A DNA stretch of 64,000 nucleotides from Streptomyces bottropensis ATCC 25435 (GTDB taxonomy: Bacteria; Actinomycetota; Actinomycetes; Streptomycetales; Streptomycetaceae), in the NCBI RefSeq assembly GCF_000383595.1, contig NZ_KB911581.1, positions 7,027,519 through 7,091,518 of the forward strand, given 5' to 3'. The position numbers and the translations under genes were made by a program. Below are positions 40,731-48,417 of this stretch, piece after piece. Under the pieces are notes generated by a model. The model did no database searches. It was given only the letters and a program-made list of their open reading frames with translations, and had not been told where the DNA came from. Within the stretch, counting starts at the first letter, position 1, and each line of letters opens with the position of its first letter.

Positions 40731-42101
40731 GTGCGTCGAAAGACCCGGCCGAGTCAGCAGGTCCGGACGAGTCAGCGGGTCCGGACGAGCCGGCAGGCCC
40801 GGACGAGCCCTCGGGCGAGCCGGGCGGGCCGGGGGGTCCGGACGAGTCGCCGGACCCGGGCGGTCGTGGCGGTCACGGCCGTGCTGGGGCTCGCGGTCGG
40901 CCTGTCCGGCTGCGGCGGCAGCGCGGACGCGGAGTCGAAACCGGTCTCCCTGACCGTCGTCGCGACCAACTACGGCGACAGCGTCCGCAAGAACTCCGAG
41001 GGCTACTGGGACCGCGTCACCCTGGCGTTCGGCGCCGAACACCCCGGCATCGACGTGGACGTGCGGGTCTACGGCCCGGACGAGGTCGACAAGAAGGTCG
41101 CGGAGCTGGTCGAGCGGGGCGAGGCTCCCGACATCGTGCAGACGGACAGCTACTCCGAGTATGCCGCCCGGGACCTCCTCTACAGCGCGGACGAGGTGTT
41201 GTCCGTCCCGGTGCAGGCCTCGTTCGTGAGCAGCCTCGCGAACGCCGGGGAGATGGACCGGGCGCAGTACGGCCTGCCGTTCACCGCGAGCACCCGGCTG
41301 CTCTACTACAACAAGGACCTGTTCGAGCGGGCGGGCCTGAAGCCACCGAAGACCTGGGACCAACTCCTCGCCGCCGCAAGGGCGTTGAAGGCGCAGGGGG
41401 TGAAGTACCCGATCGCCGTGCCGCTGGGGCCGGAGGAGGCGGAGGCCGAGACGCTGATGTGGCTGCTGGCCGGCGACGGCGGCTACACCGACTCCACCAA
41501 CCGCTACGACATCGCCTCCCCCGCCAACGTGGCGACCCTGACCTGGCTGAAGGAGAACCTGGTCGGCGAGGGACTGACCGGCCCGGTCGCGCCCGGCGAG
41601 CTGAACCGCCGGGAGGCCGTGGACGCCTTCCTCACCGGTGACGCGGCCATGGTCAACGCCCCGCTGTCGCTGGTCCGCCAGATCGCGGACTCCTCCGACT
41701 CCGTGCCCTACGACGCCGTGCCGCTGCCGAGCCGCGACGGCAAGGAGACGCCCACGATGGGCACCGCGGACTGGGTCTTCGCCTTCAAGAACGACGACCG
41801 TCGCGCCGCCATCGGGCAGTTCCTCGACTTCCTCTACACCGACAAGTACGTGACCGAGCAGGCCGCCCAGTACGAACTGCTCCCCGTCACCACCTCCGCC
41901 GCCGACGCCATGCGGGCCGACAAGGCGCACCGGGCGCTGTGGAGCGGCCTCGACACCCTGCAGAACCTCCGCCTCTACCCCGTCGCCGAGACCAACTGGT
42001 CGGCGGTGGCCGCGACCATCCGCAAGCGGATCGGCAAGGCGGTGGCGCCGGACGGCAGCCCGCGGGAGGTGCTGGAGTCGATCGCGAAGGTGACGAAGTA
42101 G
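40731..42101 (+). CDS. Extracellular solute-binding lipoprotein (sugar type, orphan)
   Basis: 456 residues from GTG 40731. Lipobox at Cys61 (GLSGCGGS). The mature part matches family 1 sugar-binding proteins (DIVQTDSYSEYAA, GLPFTASTRLLYYNKDLFERAGL, PPKTWDQLLAAARALK, TMGTADWVFAFKND). The n-region before the hydrophobic core is unusually long (about 44 residues) and made of RTS-type repeats, encoded by near-repeats of GTCCGGACGAG. No permease or ATPase genes adjoin it, so it must use a transporter elsewhere (perhaps with MsiK) or act as a sensor. Confidence 0.87.
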   Translation: MRRKTRPSQQVRTSQRVRTSRQARTSPRASRAGRGVRTSRRTRAVVAVTAVLGLAVGLSGCGGSADAESKPVSLTVVATNYGDSVRKNSEGYWDRVTLAFGAEHPGIDVDVRVYGPDEVDKKVAELVERGEAPDIVQTDSYSEYAARDLLYSADEVLSVPVQASFVSSLANAGEMDRAQYGLPFTASTRLLYYNKDLFERAGLKPPKTWDQLLAAARALKAQGVKYPIAVPLGPEEAEAETLMWLLAGDGGYTDSTNRYDIASPANVATLTWLKENLVGEGLTGPVAPGELNRREAVDAFLTGDAAMVNAPLSLVRQIADSSDSVPYDAVPLPSRDGKETPTMGTADWVFAFKNDDRRAAIGQFLDFLYTDKYVTEQAAQYELLPVTTSAADAMRADKAHRALWSGLDTLQNLRLYPVAETNWSAVAATIRKRIGKAVAPDGSPREVLESIAKVTK

Positions 42102-42483
42102 GCGGGTGGGGCGTGGCGAGGCGTACACGGTCGGCCGGGGCGGGGTGATCGCCGCCGGCAGGGCGAGGCGGGACGTGGAGTCGGGCTGACGTAGCCGGCC
42201 CCTTCCCCTCCGGGGCACCGGCTCCCTCCCGGACCGTAGGGGAGGGAGCCGGTGACGGATGCCGAACACCGAACACCGAACGCCAACCGATCAGCCGAGG
42301 CCGGGCAGGATCGATCACACCTCGATCGAAATCATAAGGTTTTGACCAGGCACGATGTCCTCTCGATCTCCTGGGTACTCATCGGACGAGCGCGGCTAGC
42401 GTGGGCGAGGTGTGGCAGTTCGCCTTTGACGCCCAGCACCCGTGCTCGTACCCATCGAGTCCCATCGAGAGGAGGCGGCCGTG
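42102..42483. other. 382-bp intergenic region
   Basis: Contains the terminator at 42216-42254, a short run of GAACACC repeats (about 42260-42280) also seen in inverted form upstream of the GH51 gene, and an AT-richer stretch (TCGATCGAAATCATAAGGTTTTGACC, given in parts: TCGATCGAAATC then ATAAGGTTTTGACC) that may include the promoter of the ATPase gene, with TTGACC at 42342-42347. Confidence 0.5.
42216..42254 (+). terminator. Terminator after the solute-binding lipoprotein gene
   Basis: CACCGGCTCCCTCCC and GGGAGGGAGCCGGTG are perfect 15-bp arms around a 9-base loop. Confidence 0.85.
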
Positions 42484-42945
42484 ATGCCGGGCGGGGAGAC
42501 GGACAGCGGTACAGGAACGATCGGCGGCCCGAGCGGCGACAGCCCGGACCATGCCCACGGAACACTCCTGCTGAAGCGCCACTTCACGGGCGAGAACCTC
42601 CCCCTGGTGCGCGCTCAGGTGGAGGACACGGCCGCGGCGGCCGGTCTGTGCGGCGTACGGCTCGGCGAGTTCACCCTCGCGGTCAGCGAGATCGCCGCCA
42701 ACGCGGTCGAGCACGCCGGCGGCCAGGGCCGCCTCGAACTCCGCCGCCTGGCCCACGAACTGGAGTGCCGCATCACCGACAACGGCCCCGGCTTCACCCC
42801 CACCCTCCCCGAACTCCTCCCCGGCCTCGGCACCTGCCCCGGCCGCGGCCTCTGGCTGGCCCACCTGGTCACGGACCGCATGACGGTGACGACGGACATC
42901 ACGGGGACGGGGGCCGAGGTGACGTTGGCCGTGCGGCTGGGGTGA
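42484..42945 (+). CDS. RsbW-like ATP-binding protein (HATPase_c_2, anti-sigma/regulatory kinase type)
   Basis: 153 residues. GHKL ATPase boxes: EIAANAVEHAGG (N box), DNGPGF (G1) and GRGLWLAH (G2). Stand-alone domains of this kind are abundant in Streptomyces, where they act as anti-sigma factors or kinases of anti-anti-sigma proteins. No sigma factor or anti-anti-sigma gene is adjacent, so the partner is unknown. ATG 42484 has AGGAGG 8 bases upstream; GTG 42481 is an alternative. Confidence 0.9.
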   Translation: MPGGETDSGTGTIGGPSGDSPDHAHGTLLLKRHFTGENLPLVRAQVEDTAAAAGLCGVRLGEFTLAVSEIAANAVEHAGGQGRLELRRLAHELECRITDNGPGFTPTLPELLPGLGTCPGRGLWLAHLVTDRMTVTTDITGTGAEVTLAVRLG

Positions 42946-43050
42946 GGGGGCGCAGGACAGTCGAGCGCCGATCGGCCCGCGCACGGCCCACGAGGCCCCG
43001 GCCGGCCCATCGGTCCGCCGGGGTCCATCGGTCCCCCGGAGCCCACCGGG

Positions 43051-43509
43051 TCACGGGTTTTCCCAGGCCGCCGGTTCCGCCGCCAGGTTCTTCACCGGAT
43101 CGGGGAGGGTGCCGGCCGCGATGTCGGCCACCGTGACGCCCTCCAGGATGCGGCGGACGCTGGCCCGCAGGGCGATCCACAGGGGGAGCAGCGGTTCGGC
43201 GGAGCCGGTGTAGGTGAGGCCGGTGGGGCGTTCGCCGCGTACCGACACGATCGGGCCGTCGACGGCACGGATCACGTCGGCGACGGTGATGGCGGCGGCT
43301 TCGCGCGCGAGCCGGTACCCGCCGCTGCCGCCCCGCCTGCTGGTGACCAGGCCGCCTCGCCGCAGATCGCCGAGGATGCCCTCCAGGAACTTGTGCGGAA
43401 TCTCCTGGACGGTCGCGATGACTTCCGCCTTCACCGGGCCGCTGTCCTGCCGTACGGCGACTTCCAGTACCGCGCGTACGGCGTAGTCCGCCCGTGCCGA
43501 GATCCTCAT
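43051..43509 (-). CDS. Rrf2 family transcriptional regulator without cluster cysteines
   Basis: 152 residues. Typical Rrf2 opening MRISARADYAVRAVLEVA, recognition helix IPHKFLEGILGDLRRGGLV and wing SRRGGSGGYRLAR. The three Cys that bind Fe-S in IscR and NsrR are absent (the protein has no Cys), so it must sense something else or respond through a partner. Its stop lies about 100 bp from the convergent ATPase gene; upstream on the same strand is the GH51 gene (74 bp gap), so it may share that transcript. Confidence 0.92.
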   Translation of the reverse strand: MRISARADYAVRAVLEVAVRQDSGPVKAEVIATVQEIPHKFLEGILGDLRRGGLVTSRRGGSGGYRLAREAAAITVADVIRAVDGPIVSVRGERPTGLTYTGSAEPLLPLWIALRASVRRILEGVTVADIAAGTLPDPVKNLAAEPAAWENP

Positions 43510-43583
43510 GGCCCCATTGTCGGCCACGCGGACGGCGCGGCGGTCCCGCGCTCCGCAGGGGGCGCGGGACCGGGCACGGCGGC

Positions 43584-45098
43584 TCAGCCCAGCCGGATGA
43601 CGTTCCACGACAGCGGCTCCAGGACCACGCTCAGTACGCCGTCCCGCAGCGCAGCCCCCGCACCCGCGTGCGGAGCGACCCGCTCGGGGTCCGTGAGAGT
43701 GTTGCGTGCGTCCGGGTCCGTGTCGGCCAGCACGCTGTGCTCGACGATCCGGGTCAACTCCAGTCCGTTCAGGGCGCCTTCGAGCGGCAGGGCGTCCGTA
43801 CGACCCCGGTTGACCGCGAACACGGTCACCGAACCGTCCTCGGCCCGCACCGCCGTCGCGTGCAGCAGATCCGCCTCGCCGTACTTCTTCGTCCCGTACG
43901 TCGGCGAGTCCACCCGTACGTCGAGCACCTCGCCCCGGCCGTACTTCGCGGCCTGCGCGAAGGGGAAGAACGTCGTCTGCCGCCAGGCGGGGCCGCCCGG
44001 CTCGGTCATGATCGGGGCGATGACGTTGACGAGCTGGGCGAGGCAGGCGACGGTGACGCGGTCGGCGTGCCGGAGCAGCGCGATGAGCAGGGAGCCGAAG
44101 ACGACCGCGTCCATGACGCTGTAGTTGTCCTCCAGCAGGCGGGGGGCCTGCGCCCAGTCCCGCTCGCCGGAGTTCTCGATCTCGTGCCACTTGGAGATGT
44201 ACCAGACGTTCCACTCGTCGAAGGAGAGGTTGATCTTCTTCTTGGACTTGAGTTTCGCGCCCACGTGGTCGGCGGTGGCGACCACGTTCTCGATGAAGGA
44301 CTCCATGTCGACGGCGGAGGCGAGGAAGGAGTCGATGTCGCCGTCCTCGGGCTGGTAGTAGGCGTGCAGGGAGATGTGGTCGACGAGGTCGTACGTCTCC
44401 GTCAGGACCGTCGCCTCCCACTCGGCGAACGTCGGCATGGACTGGCTGGAGGAGCCGCAGGCGACGAGTTCGACGCCCGGGTCGATCTGGCGCATCGCGC
44501 GGGCGGTCTCGGCGGCGATACGGCCGTACTCGGTCGCCGTCTTGTGGCCGGTCTGCCAGGGGCCGTCCATCTCGTTGCCCAGACACCAGAGGGTGATGCC
44601 GAAGGGGTCCTTGTCGCCGTGGGCCGCGCGGAGGTCGGACAGGGCGGTGCCGGCGGGGTGGTTGGCGTACTCCTGGAGTTCGAGGGCCTCGGCGACGCCT
44701 CGGGTGCCGAGGTTGAGGGCCATCATGGGCTCGGCCTGCGGGCCGATCTTCTTCAGGAAGGCGATGTACTCGGACAGGCCGAAGCGGTTGGTCTCGGTGG
44801 AGCGCCAGGCGAGGTCGAGGCGGCGGGGGCGGTCCTCGACGGGGCCGACGGAGTCCTCCCACTTGTAGCCGGAGACGAAGTTGCCGCCGGGGTAGCGGAT
44901 CGTGGTGACGCCCAGCTCACGGATCATTTCCAGTACGTCGGTGCGCAGACCCGCCTCGTCCGCCGCGGGGTGGCCCGGCTCGAAGATGCCCGTGTAGACG
45001 CAGCGGCCGAGGTGCTCGACGAAGGAGCCGAAGAGTCGGGGGTTGACCTCGCCGACCTTGAACGCGGGGTCGAGGGTGAAGCGCGCGGTGCGGGTCAT
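43584..45098 (-). CDS. GH51 alpha-L-arabinofuranosidase (intracellular)
   Basis: 504 residues, no signal peptide. Acid/base Glu176 (LWCLGNEMDGPW) and nucleophile Glu295 (SFDEWNVWY), with LFGSFVEHLGR and RYPGGNFVSGYKW at the N-terminus, define GH51. It releases L-arabinose from imported arabino-oligosaccharides, linking this locus to arabinose use. The ATG at 45098 gives MTRTARFTLDP. A near-consensus promoter (45233-45205) and a GTTCG-N25-CGAAC dyad precede it. Confidence 0.95.
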   Translation of the reverse strand: MTRTARFTLDPAFKVGEVNPRLFGSFVEHLGRCVYTGIFEPGHPAADEAGLRTDVLEMIRELGVTTIRYPGGNFVSGYKWEDSVGPVEDRPRRLDLAWRSTETNRFGLSEYIAFLKKIGPQAEPMMALNLGTRGVAEALELQEYANHPAGTALSDLRAAHGDKDPFGITLWCLGNEMDGPWQTGHKTATEYGRIAAETARAMRQIDPGVELVACGSSSQSMPTFAEWEATVLTETYDLVDHISLHAYYQPEDGDIDSFLASAVDMESFIENVVATADHVGAKLKSKKKINLSFDEWNVWYISKWHEIENSGERDWAQAPRLLEDNYSVMDAVVFGSLLIALLRHADRVTVACLAQLVNVIAPIMTEPGGPAWRQTTFFPFAQAAKYGRGEVLDVRVDSPTYGTKKYGEADLLHATAVRAEDGSVTVFAVNRGRTDALPLEGALNGLELTRIVEHSVLADTDPDARNTLTDPERVAPHAGAGAALRDGVLSVVLEPLSWNVIRLG

Positions 45099-45112
45099 GG
45101 AGGGGGCCCCTT

Positions 45113-45154
45113 CGGTGTTCGGCGTGCGGTGTTCGGCGTGCGGTGTTCGGCGTG
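45113..45154 (-). repeat. 14-bp tandem repeat in the GH51 leader
   Basis: Three perfect copies of cggtgttcggcgtg followed by a shortened cggcgtg unit, just upstream of the GH51 start. Transcribed as part of the 5' leader if the promoter at 45205-45233 is used. Confidence 0.9.
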
Positions 45155-45166
45155 CGGCGTGCGGGC

Positions 45167-45201
45167 GTTCGGTATTGCGGATGCTGATCGTTGAGCCGAA
45201 C
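45167..45201. promoter_or_regulatory. Dyad GTTCG-N25-CGAAC in the GH51 leader
   Basis: GTTCG (45167-45171) and CGAAC (45197-45201), extended by one G/C pair on the inner side. The same half-sites with the same 25-base gap occur upstream of iclR (56543-56577). It lies just downstream of the GH51 promoter. Confidence 0.4.
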
Positions 45202-45204
45202 GGG

Positions 45205-45233
45205 ACGCTAGGGTCGAAGTCGGGACCCGTCAA
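45205..45233 (-). promoter_or_regulatory. Promoter of the GH51 gene
   Basis: On the minus strand TTGACG (45233-45228), a 17-base spacer and TAGCGT (45210-45205): close to the HrdB-type consensus. Start of transcription near 45198, about 100 bases before the ATG. Confidence 0.65.
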
Positions 45234-45403
45234 TGGGGCGAGGGGCCGAGGGCCCGTTGAGGGTCTATTGAGGGCTTGTCGGGGGCCTGCTGAGGGCTGA
45301 TGCGGGCTGTTCAGGGCCGATACCGGACTGCCGAGGGGCCGTCGCGGGTTCGGCACCGTCCGCTCCTCGGAGGGGCCGCGGCCGGGGGCCCCGCCGGGTG
45401 GCT

Positions 45404-45436
45404 CAACCATCGTTCGTCAAAATTCAACGATCGTTG
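45404..45436. promoter_or_regulatory. Twin palindromes upstream of the HTH gene
   Basis: CAACCATCGTTCG (45404-45416) and CAACGATCGTTGG (45425-45437; CAACGATCGTTG is a perfect palindrome) match at 11 of 13 positions with starts 21 bp apart, i.e. two helical turns on one DNA face. They lie 45-77 bp before the GTG, in the only AT-rich patch. Likely the autoregulatory site of the HTH protein. Confidence 0.65.
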
Positions 45437-45480
45437 GAATCTCATGGTGCCGGGGTCCCCGGGGCACGTAGGGTCGGCGC

Positions 45481-46098
45481 GTGCCCGTGCTGCCCGACAC
45501 CCTTGCCGAGACCTTGAGACGACTCGACGCCCGTATCGCGGAGGCCGGCGCCGACCGTGGTCTCCTGCTGGATGTCCGGGCGTTGGCGGACCGCACCGCC
45601 CTCGCCGAGGGCGTGGTGCGGGCGCTGCTCGACGGGCACGGGCCCGCCGCCGACCGGGTCGACGACCGGGTGCGGGGGCGGGTGCGCGCACTGCACGAGG
45701 CGTATGCCGCGCGGAGCGGCAAGCGGGCCGGTGAGGTCGGCCGGGAGGTGGCGGAGCGGCTCTCCATCAGTCCCGAGTGGGCCCGGCAGTTGCTGCTCGG
45801 CAAGAAGATGCCGAACGTGCCCGACCTGACCGCGCTCGCGGAGTTCTTCGGCGTCGAGGAGGGCGTCCGGTTCTTCACCGACCCGGCCGCGGCCGTTTTG
45901 AACCGGGAACTCGGGCGCCTGCTCGCAGGACTTGAGGTGGACACGGACGGCGACGGGCCGCTGGTGGAGTTCGCCACCCGGCACGGGGTCGTCACGCTCG
46001 CGCTGCGCGGCCATCGGCTGACCCCCCGCAAACAGGAGGCGCTCGCCGTCATGCTCGAAGGGCTGCTCGGTGTCGACGACGAGGAGGCACGCCGATGA
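45481..46098 (+). CDS. HTH transcriptional regulator (XRE-like) of a three-gene module
   Basis: 205 residues from GTG 45481. A helical N-terminal part precedes an XRE-like HTH at about 85-125 (EVAERLSISPEWARQLLLGKKMPNVPDLTALAEFFGV). C-terminal part of unknown role. Its stop overlaps the next start by 4 bp (ATGA), so it is coupled to the HExxH protein. In related actinobacterial modules such regulators are cleaved or inactivated by the partner protease (inference from ImmA/ImmR-like systems). Confidence 0.85.
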   Translation: MPVLPDTLAETLRRLDARIAEAGADRGLLLDVRALADRTALAEGVVRALLDGHGPAADRVDDRVRGRVRALHEAYAARSGKRAGEVGREVAERLSISPEWARQLLLGKKMPNVPDLTALAEFFGVEEGVRFFTDPAAAVLNRELGRLLAGLEVDTDGDGPLVEFATRHGVVTLALRGHRLTPRKQEALAVMLEGLLGVDDEEARR

Positions 46099-46940
46099 GT
46101 CATGGCGCCGACCGAGGCCGCGGCGCCGACCCGAGCCATGGCGCGGAGCGGCGCGGCCGGGCCGCGCGCGTCACCCGGGGCACGGGCGGGCTGGGACTGC
46201 GCGGGGTCGTCGGCCGGCTCCGGGCCGCGTTGGCGCCCTCGCGGTCCGCCGCCGAGATGCGCAAACTGACCGCCGGGCTCAGCAAGGCGGTGCGGGGAAG
46301 GCTCGACGGGCCCGTCGGCGTACGGGAGTTGGGTGCGGCGCTGTGTGCGGAGATGAGCGCGCGGCGGGGCGGACGGCCGGTGAAGCTGCGGTTCGAGCGG
46401 TTCCCGGACGGGATAGGGGTGACCGGACTGTGGATGGAGTTCCCCGACTTCGACCTGGTGATCGTCGAGGAGCGGGCGGAGACCGTGCAGCAACTGGTCA
46501 TCCTGGGGCACGAGTTGTGGCACATGCACGCCGGGCACTGTCATCACCCGCTGCCGGGACCGGACTCCGCCGCGCTCACACAGCCGGGCCCGGACTCCGC
46601 CGCGCTCGCGCTGTCGGACGGGGTGGCCGAGCGGGAGGAGCCCGGTGCGCCGGACGCGTCGCACGCTTCGGTCGGGACGGCGTCCGCGCTGCCGCCGCTG
46701 TCCCCCGAGCTGTCCGCCGCGCTCGGGCAGGGCGGCACACCCATCGCCGCGCGCAACGGTTCGCACGAGTCGGACGAGCAGGAGGCCGAGGACTTCGGGC
46801 ACCGGCTGGCGACCGCCTTCCGGCCCTGGGTGGACGCAGGGCCGGGCGGGTCGGCCGACGCGGCGCATCCGGGCGACCCGGCCGACCCCGTCGGGCAGGC
46901 CATCCAGGCGTGCCTCGGCTATCGCCGGCCCCGCGGATGA
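46095..46940 (+). CDS. ImmA/IrrE-like metalloprotease of the three-gene module
   Basis: 281 residues. The zinc-protease motif HELWH is at 139-143 with a nearby His (HMHAGHCHH) as candidate third ligand. The first 45 residues are Arg/Gly-rich and the C-terminal part after 155 is Ala/Ser/Gly-rich with an internal repeat (PGPDSAAL twice). This is the fold used by ImmA to cleave repressors. Overlaps both neighbours by 4 bp, so all three products are made together. Confidence 0.85.
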   Translation: MSHGADRGRGADPSHGAERRGRAARVTRGTGGLGLRGVVGRLRAALAPSRSAAEMRKLTAGLSKAVRGRLDGPVGVRELGAALCAEMSARRGGRPVKLRFERFPDGIGVTGLWMEFPDFDLVIVEERAETVQQLVILGHELWHMHAGHCHHPLPGPDSAALTQPGPDSAALALSDGVAEREEPGAPDASHASVGTASALPPLSPELSAALGQGGTPIAARNGSHESDEQEAEDFGHRLATAFRPWVDAGPGGSADAAHPGDPADPVGQAIQACLGYRRPRG

Positions 46941-48319
46941 GGGGGACGGCCGTGCCCGCGACGACGACCGCCCTCAGCCCCGCTGACTTCTTCGGTGAGC
47001 TGTACATCTCGTTCTGGATCCCCACGGCCGTACTGACCGCCGCCCTGGTGATCAAGCTGCCCAGCATCGTGAAGCTGTGGCGGGACTCGCTGCTGCGGGC
47101 GGTGGGCGGGCTGCTGCTCCTCGCCTGCTGCGTCTTCGTGTTCGCGGTGCCGTCGGTCATCGCGTGGACCAACCGGACCGTGGGCGTCCCGAACGTCGCT
47201 GCGCCCTGGGTGTATTCGCTGATCACCGCGTTCTGCGCGTGCTGTCTGCTGCTGATCGTCGCCTGGCGCAACGGCCCGGCCGACCGGTCCCGGGCGACCC
47301 GCCGCCTCATGCGGTGGGTCGTCGCCGTGTACGCGGCGGTGATCGTCGTGCTGTGGGTGCTGTTCGCGCTCGCGGACGTCCCCCGGGAGCGGCTGCGCGA
47401 CCTCGACACGTACTACGCGACCACGCCCTTCATGCGCGAGGAGATCCTGCTCTACCTCGGCGCGCACACGGCGGCCTGTGTGATCACCTACCGGCTGATC
47501 CGCAACTGGGTCCGCGCGGACGGCCTCGACCGGTGGCTGCGCGGCGGCCTGCGGGCGCTGGGCCTGGGCTGCGCGCTCAATCTGGCGTTCGACGCCGCGA
47601 AGCTCACGGCCGTGGTCGCCCGCTGGACGGGGCACGACCTGGACTGGCTGAGCACGCATGTGGCACCGCCGGTCGCCGCCCTGGCGGCCATCTGCATCGC
47701 GGTGGGCTTCATCCTTCCGCACGGCGGCCAGTATCTGCGGGACCGCTGGAGGGTGCGGGCACGCCACATACGGCTGCGGCCCCTGTATCTGCTGACCCGG
47801 ACCGTCGACGACTCCCGCGTCCCCTTCGCCCTGCGCGCCACCCCGGAGCTGCGCCTCACCCGCCGGGAGACGTTCATCCGGGACGCCCTGCTCGGGCTGA
47901 CCCGCCACCTCGACGACGACCTGCGGCGCCGGGCGTACGACGCCGCGCTGGACCTCGGGCACGAGCCGGGCCGGGCGAAGGCCCTCGCCGCCGCGGTCAC
48001 CGTCCAGGCGGCGATCGCCGCGCGGCGGCGATCGCCGGCCAAGGGCGCGACGGGCACCCCGGCCGCGGGAGAACCGGCTGCGGGCACCCCGGCTGCGGGC
48101 GTGCTCGCCACCGGCCCCCTCACCACGGGCCCCCTCGTCCTCGGCCGGGCGGACGCGGTGGCCTGCCCCGCGTTCACGGTCTCCTCCGGCCCCGCCGATC
48201 TGCTCCGGGACATCGAGGCCGTATCGCTGGTGCTGCGTGAACCCGCCGAGATCGAGGCGGTACGAACGCTCGCCACCGCCTCCGCCGCGGCGGAGCGCGG
48301 TGTGCCCGCGCACGAGTGA
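46937..48319 (+). CDS. MAB_1171c-like integral membrane protein of the three-gene module
   Basis: 460 residues with about seven membrane helices in the first 270 residues (SFWIPTAVLTAALVIKL, LLLLACCVFVFAVPSVI, ITAFCACCLLLIVAW, VYAAVIVVLWVLFALA, and three more). The cytoplasmic C-terminal part has an RRETFIRDALLGLTRHLDDDLRR helical motif, an Ala/Gly/Thr-Pro linker and an acidic tail. Family function unknown; the topology would suit a membrane sensor. The ATG at 46937 overlaps the protease stop; GTG 46952 is an alternative. Confidence 0.85.
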   Translation: MRGTAVPATTTALSPADFFGELYISFWIPTAVLTAALVIKLPSIVKLWRDSLLRAVGGLLLLACCVFVFAVPSVIAWTNRTVGVPNVAAPWVYSLITAFCACCLLLIVAWRNGPADRSRATRRLMRWVVAVYAAVIVVLWVLFALADVPRERLRDLDTYYATTPFMREEILLYLGAHTAACVITYRLIRNWVRADGLDRWLRGGLRALGLGCALNLAFDAAKLTAVVARWTGHDLDWLSTHVAPPVAALAAICIAVGFILPHGGQYLRDRWRVRARHIRLRPLYLLTRTVDDSRVPFALRATPELRLTRRETFIRDALLGLTRHLDDDLRRRAYDAALDLGHEPGRAKALAAAVTVQAAIAARRRSPAKGATGTPAAGEPAAGTPAAGVLATGPLTTGPLVLGRADAVACPAFTVSSGPADLLRDIEAVSLVLREPAEIEAVRTLATASAAAERGVPAHE

Positions 48320-48362
48320 ACGTCTCCCGACGAGCGGGCCTGTCCTCCGCGCACGGCCGCTG

Positions 48363-48387
48363 GACTCCCTCTCGCGGTCCGGGAGTC
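48363..48387. terminator. Weak hairpin between converging genes
   Basis: GACTCCC and GGGAGTC, 7-bp perfect arms with an 11-base loop, in the 98-bp gap between the membrane-protein gene and the lipoprotein gene. Confidence 0.45.
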
Positions 48388-48417
48388 CTCGGCCTCGCCG
48401 CGGGCCCACGCGCGCGC

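Larger units (their letters stand above)
45099..45480. other. 382-bp divergent region between GH51 and the HTH gene
   Basis: From left to right: 14-bp tandem repeats (45113-45154), GTTCG-N25-CGAAC dyad (45167-45201), GH51 promoter (45205-45233), GC-rich quasi-repeats around GAGGGC/TTGAGGGC (about 45240-45340), and twin palindromes (45404-45436) before the HTH gene. Confidence 0.65.
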
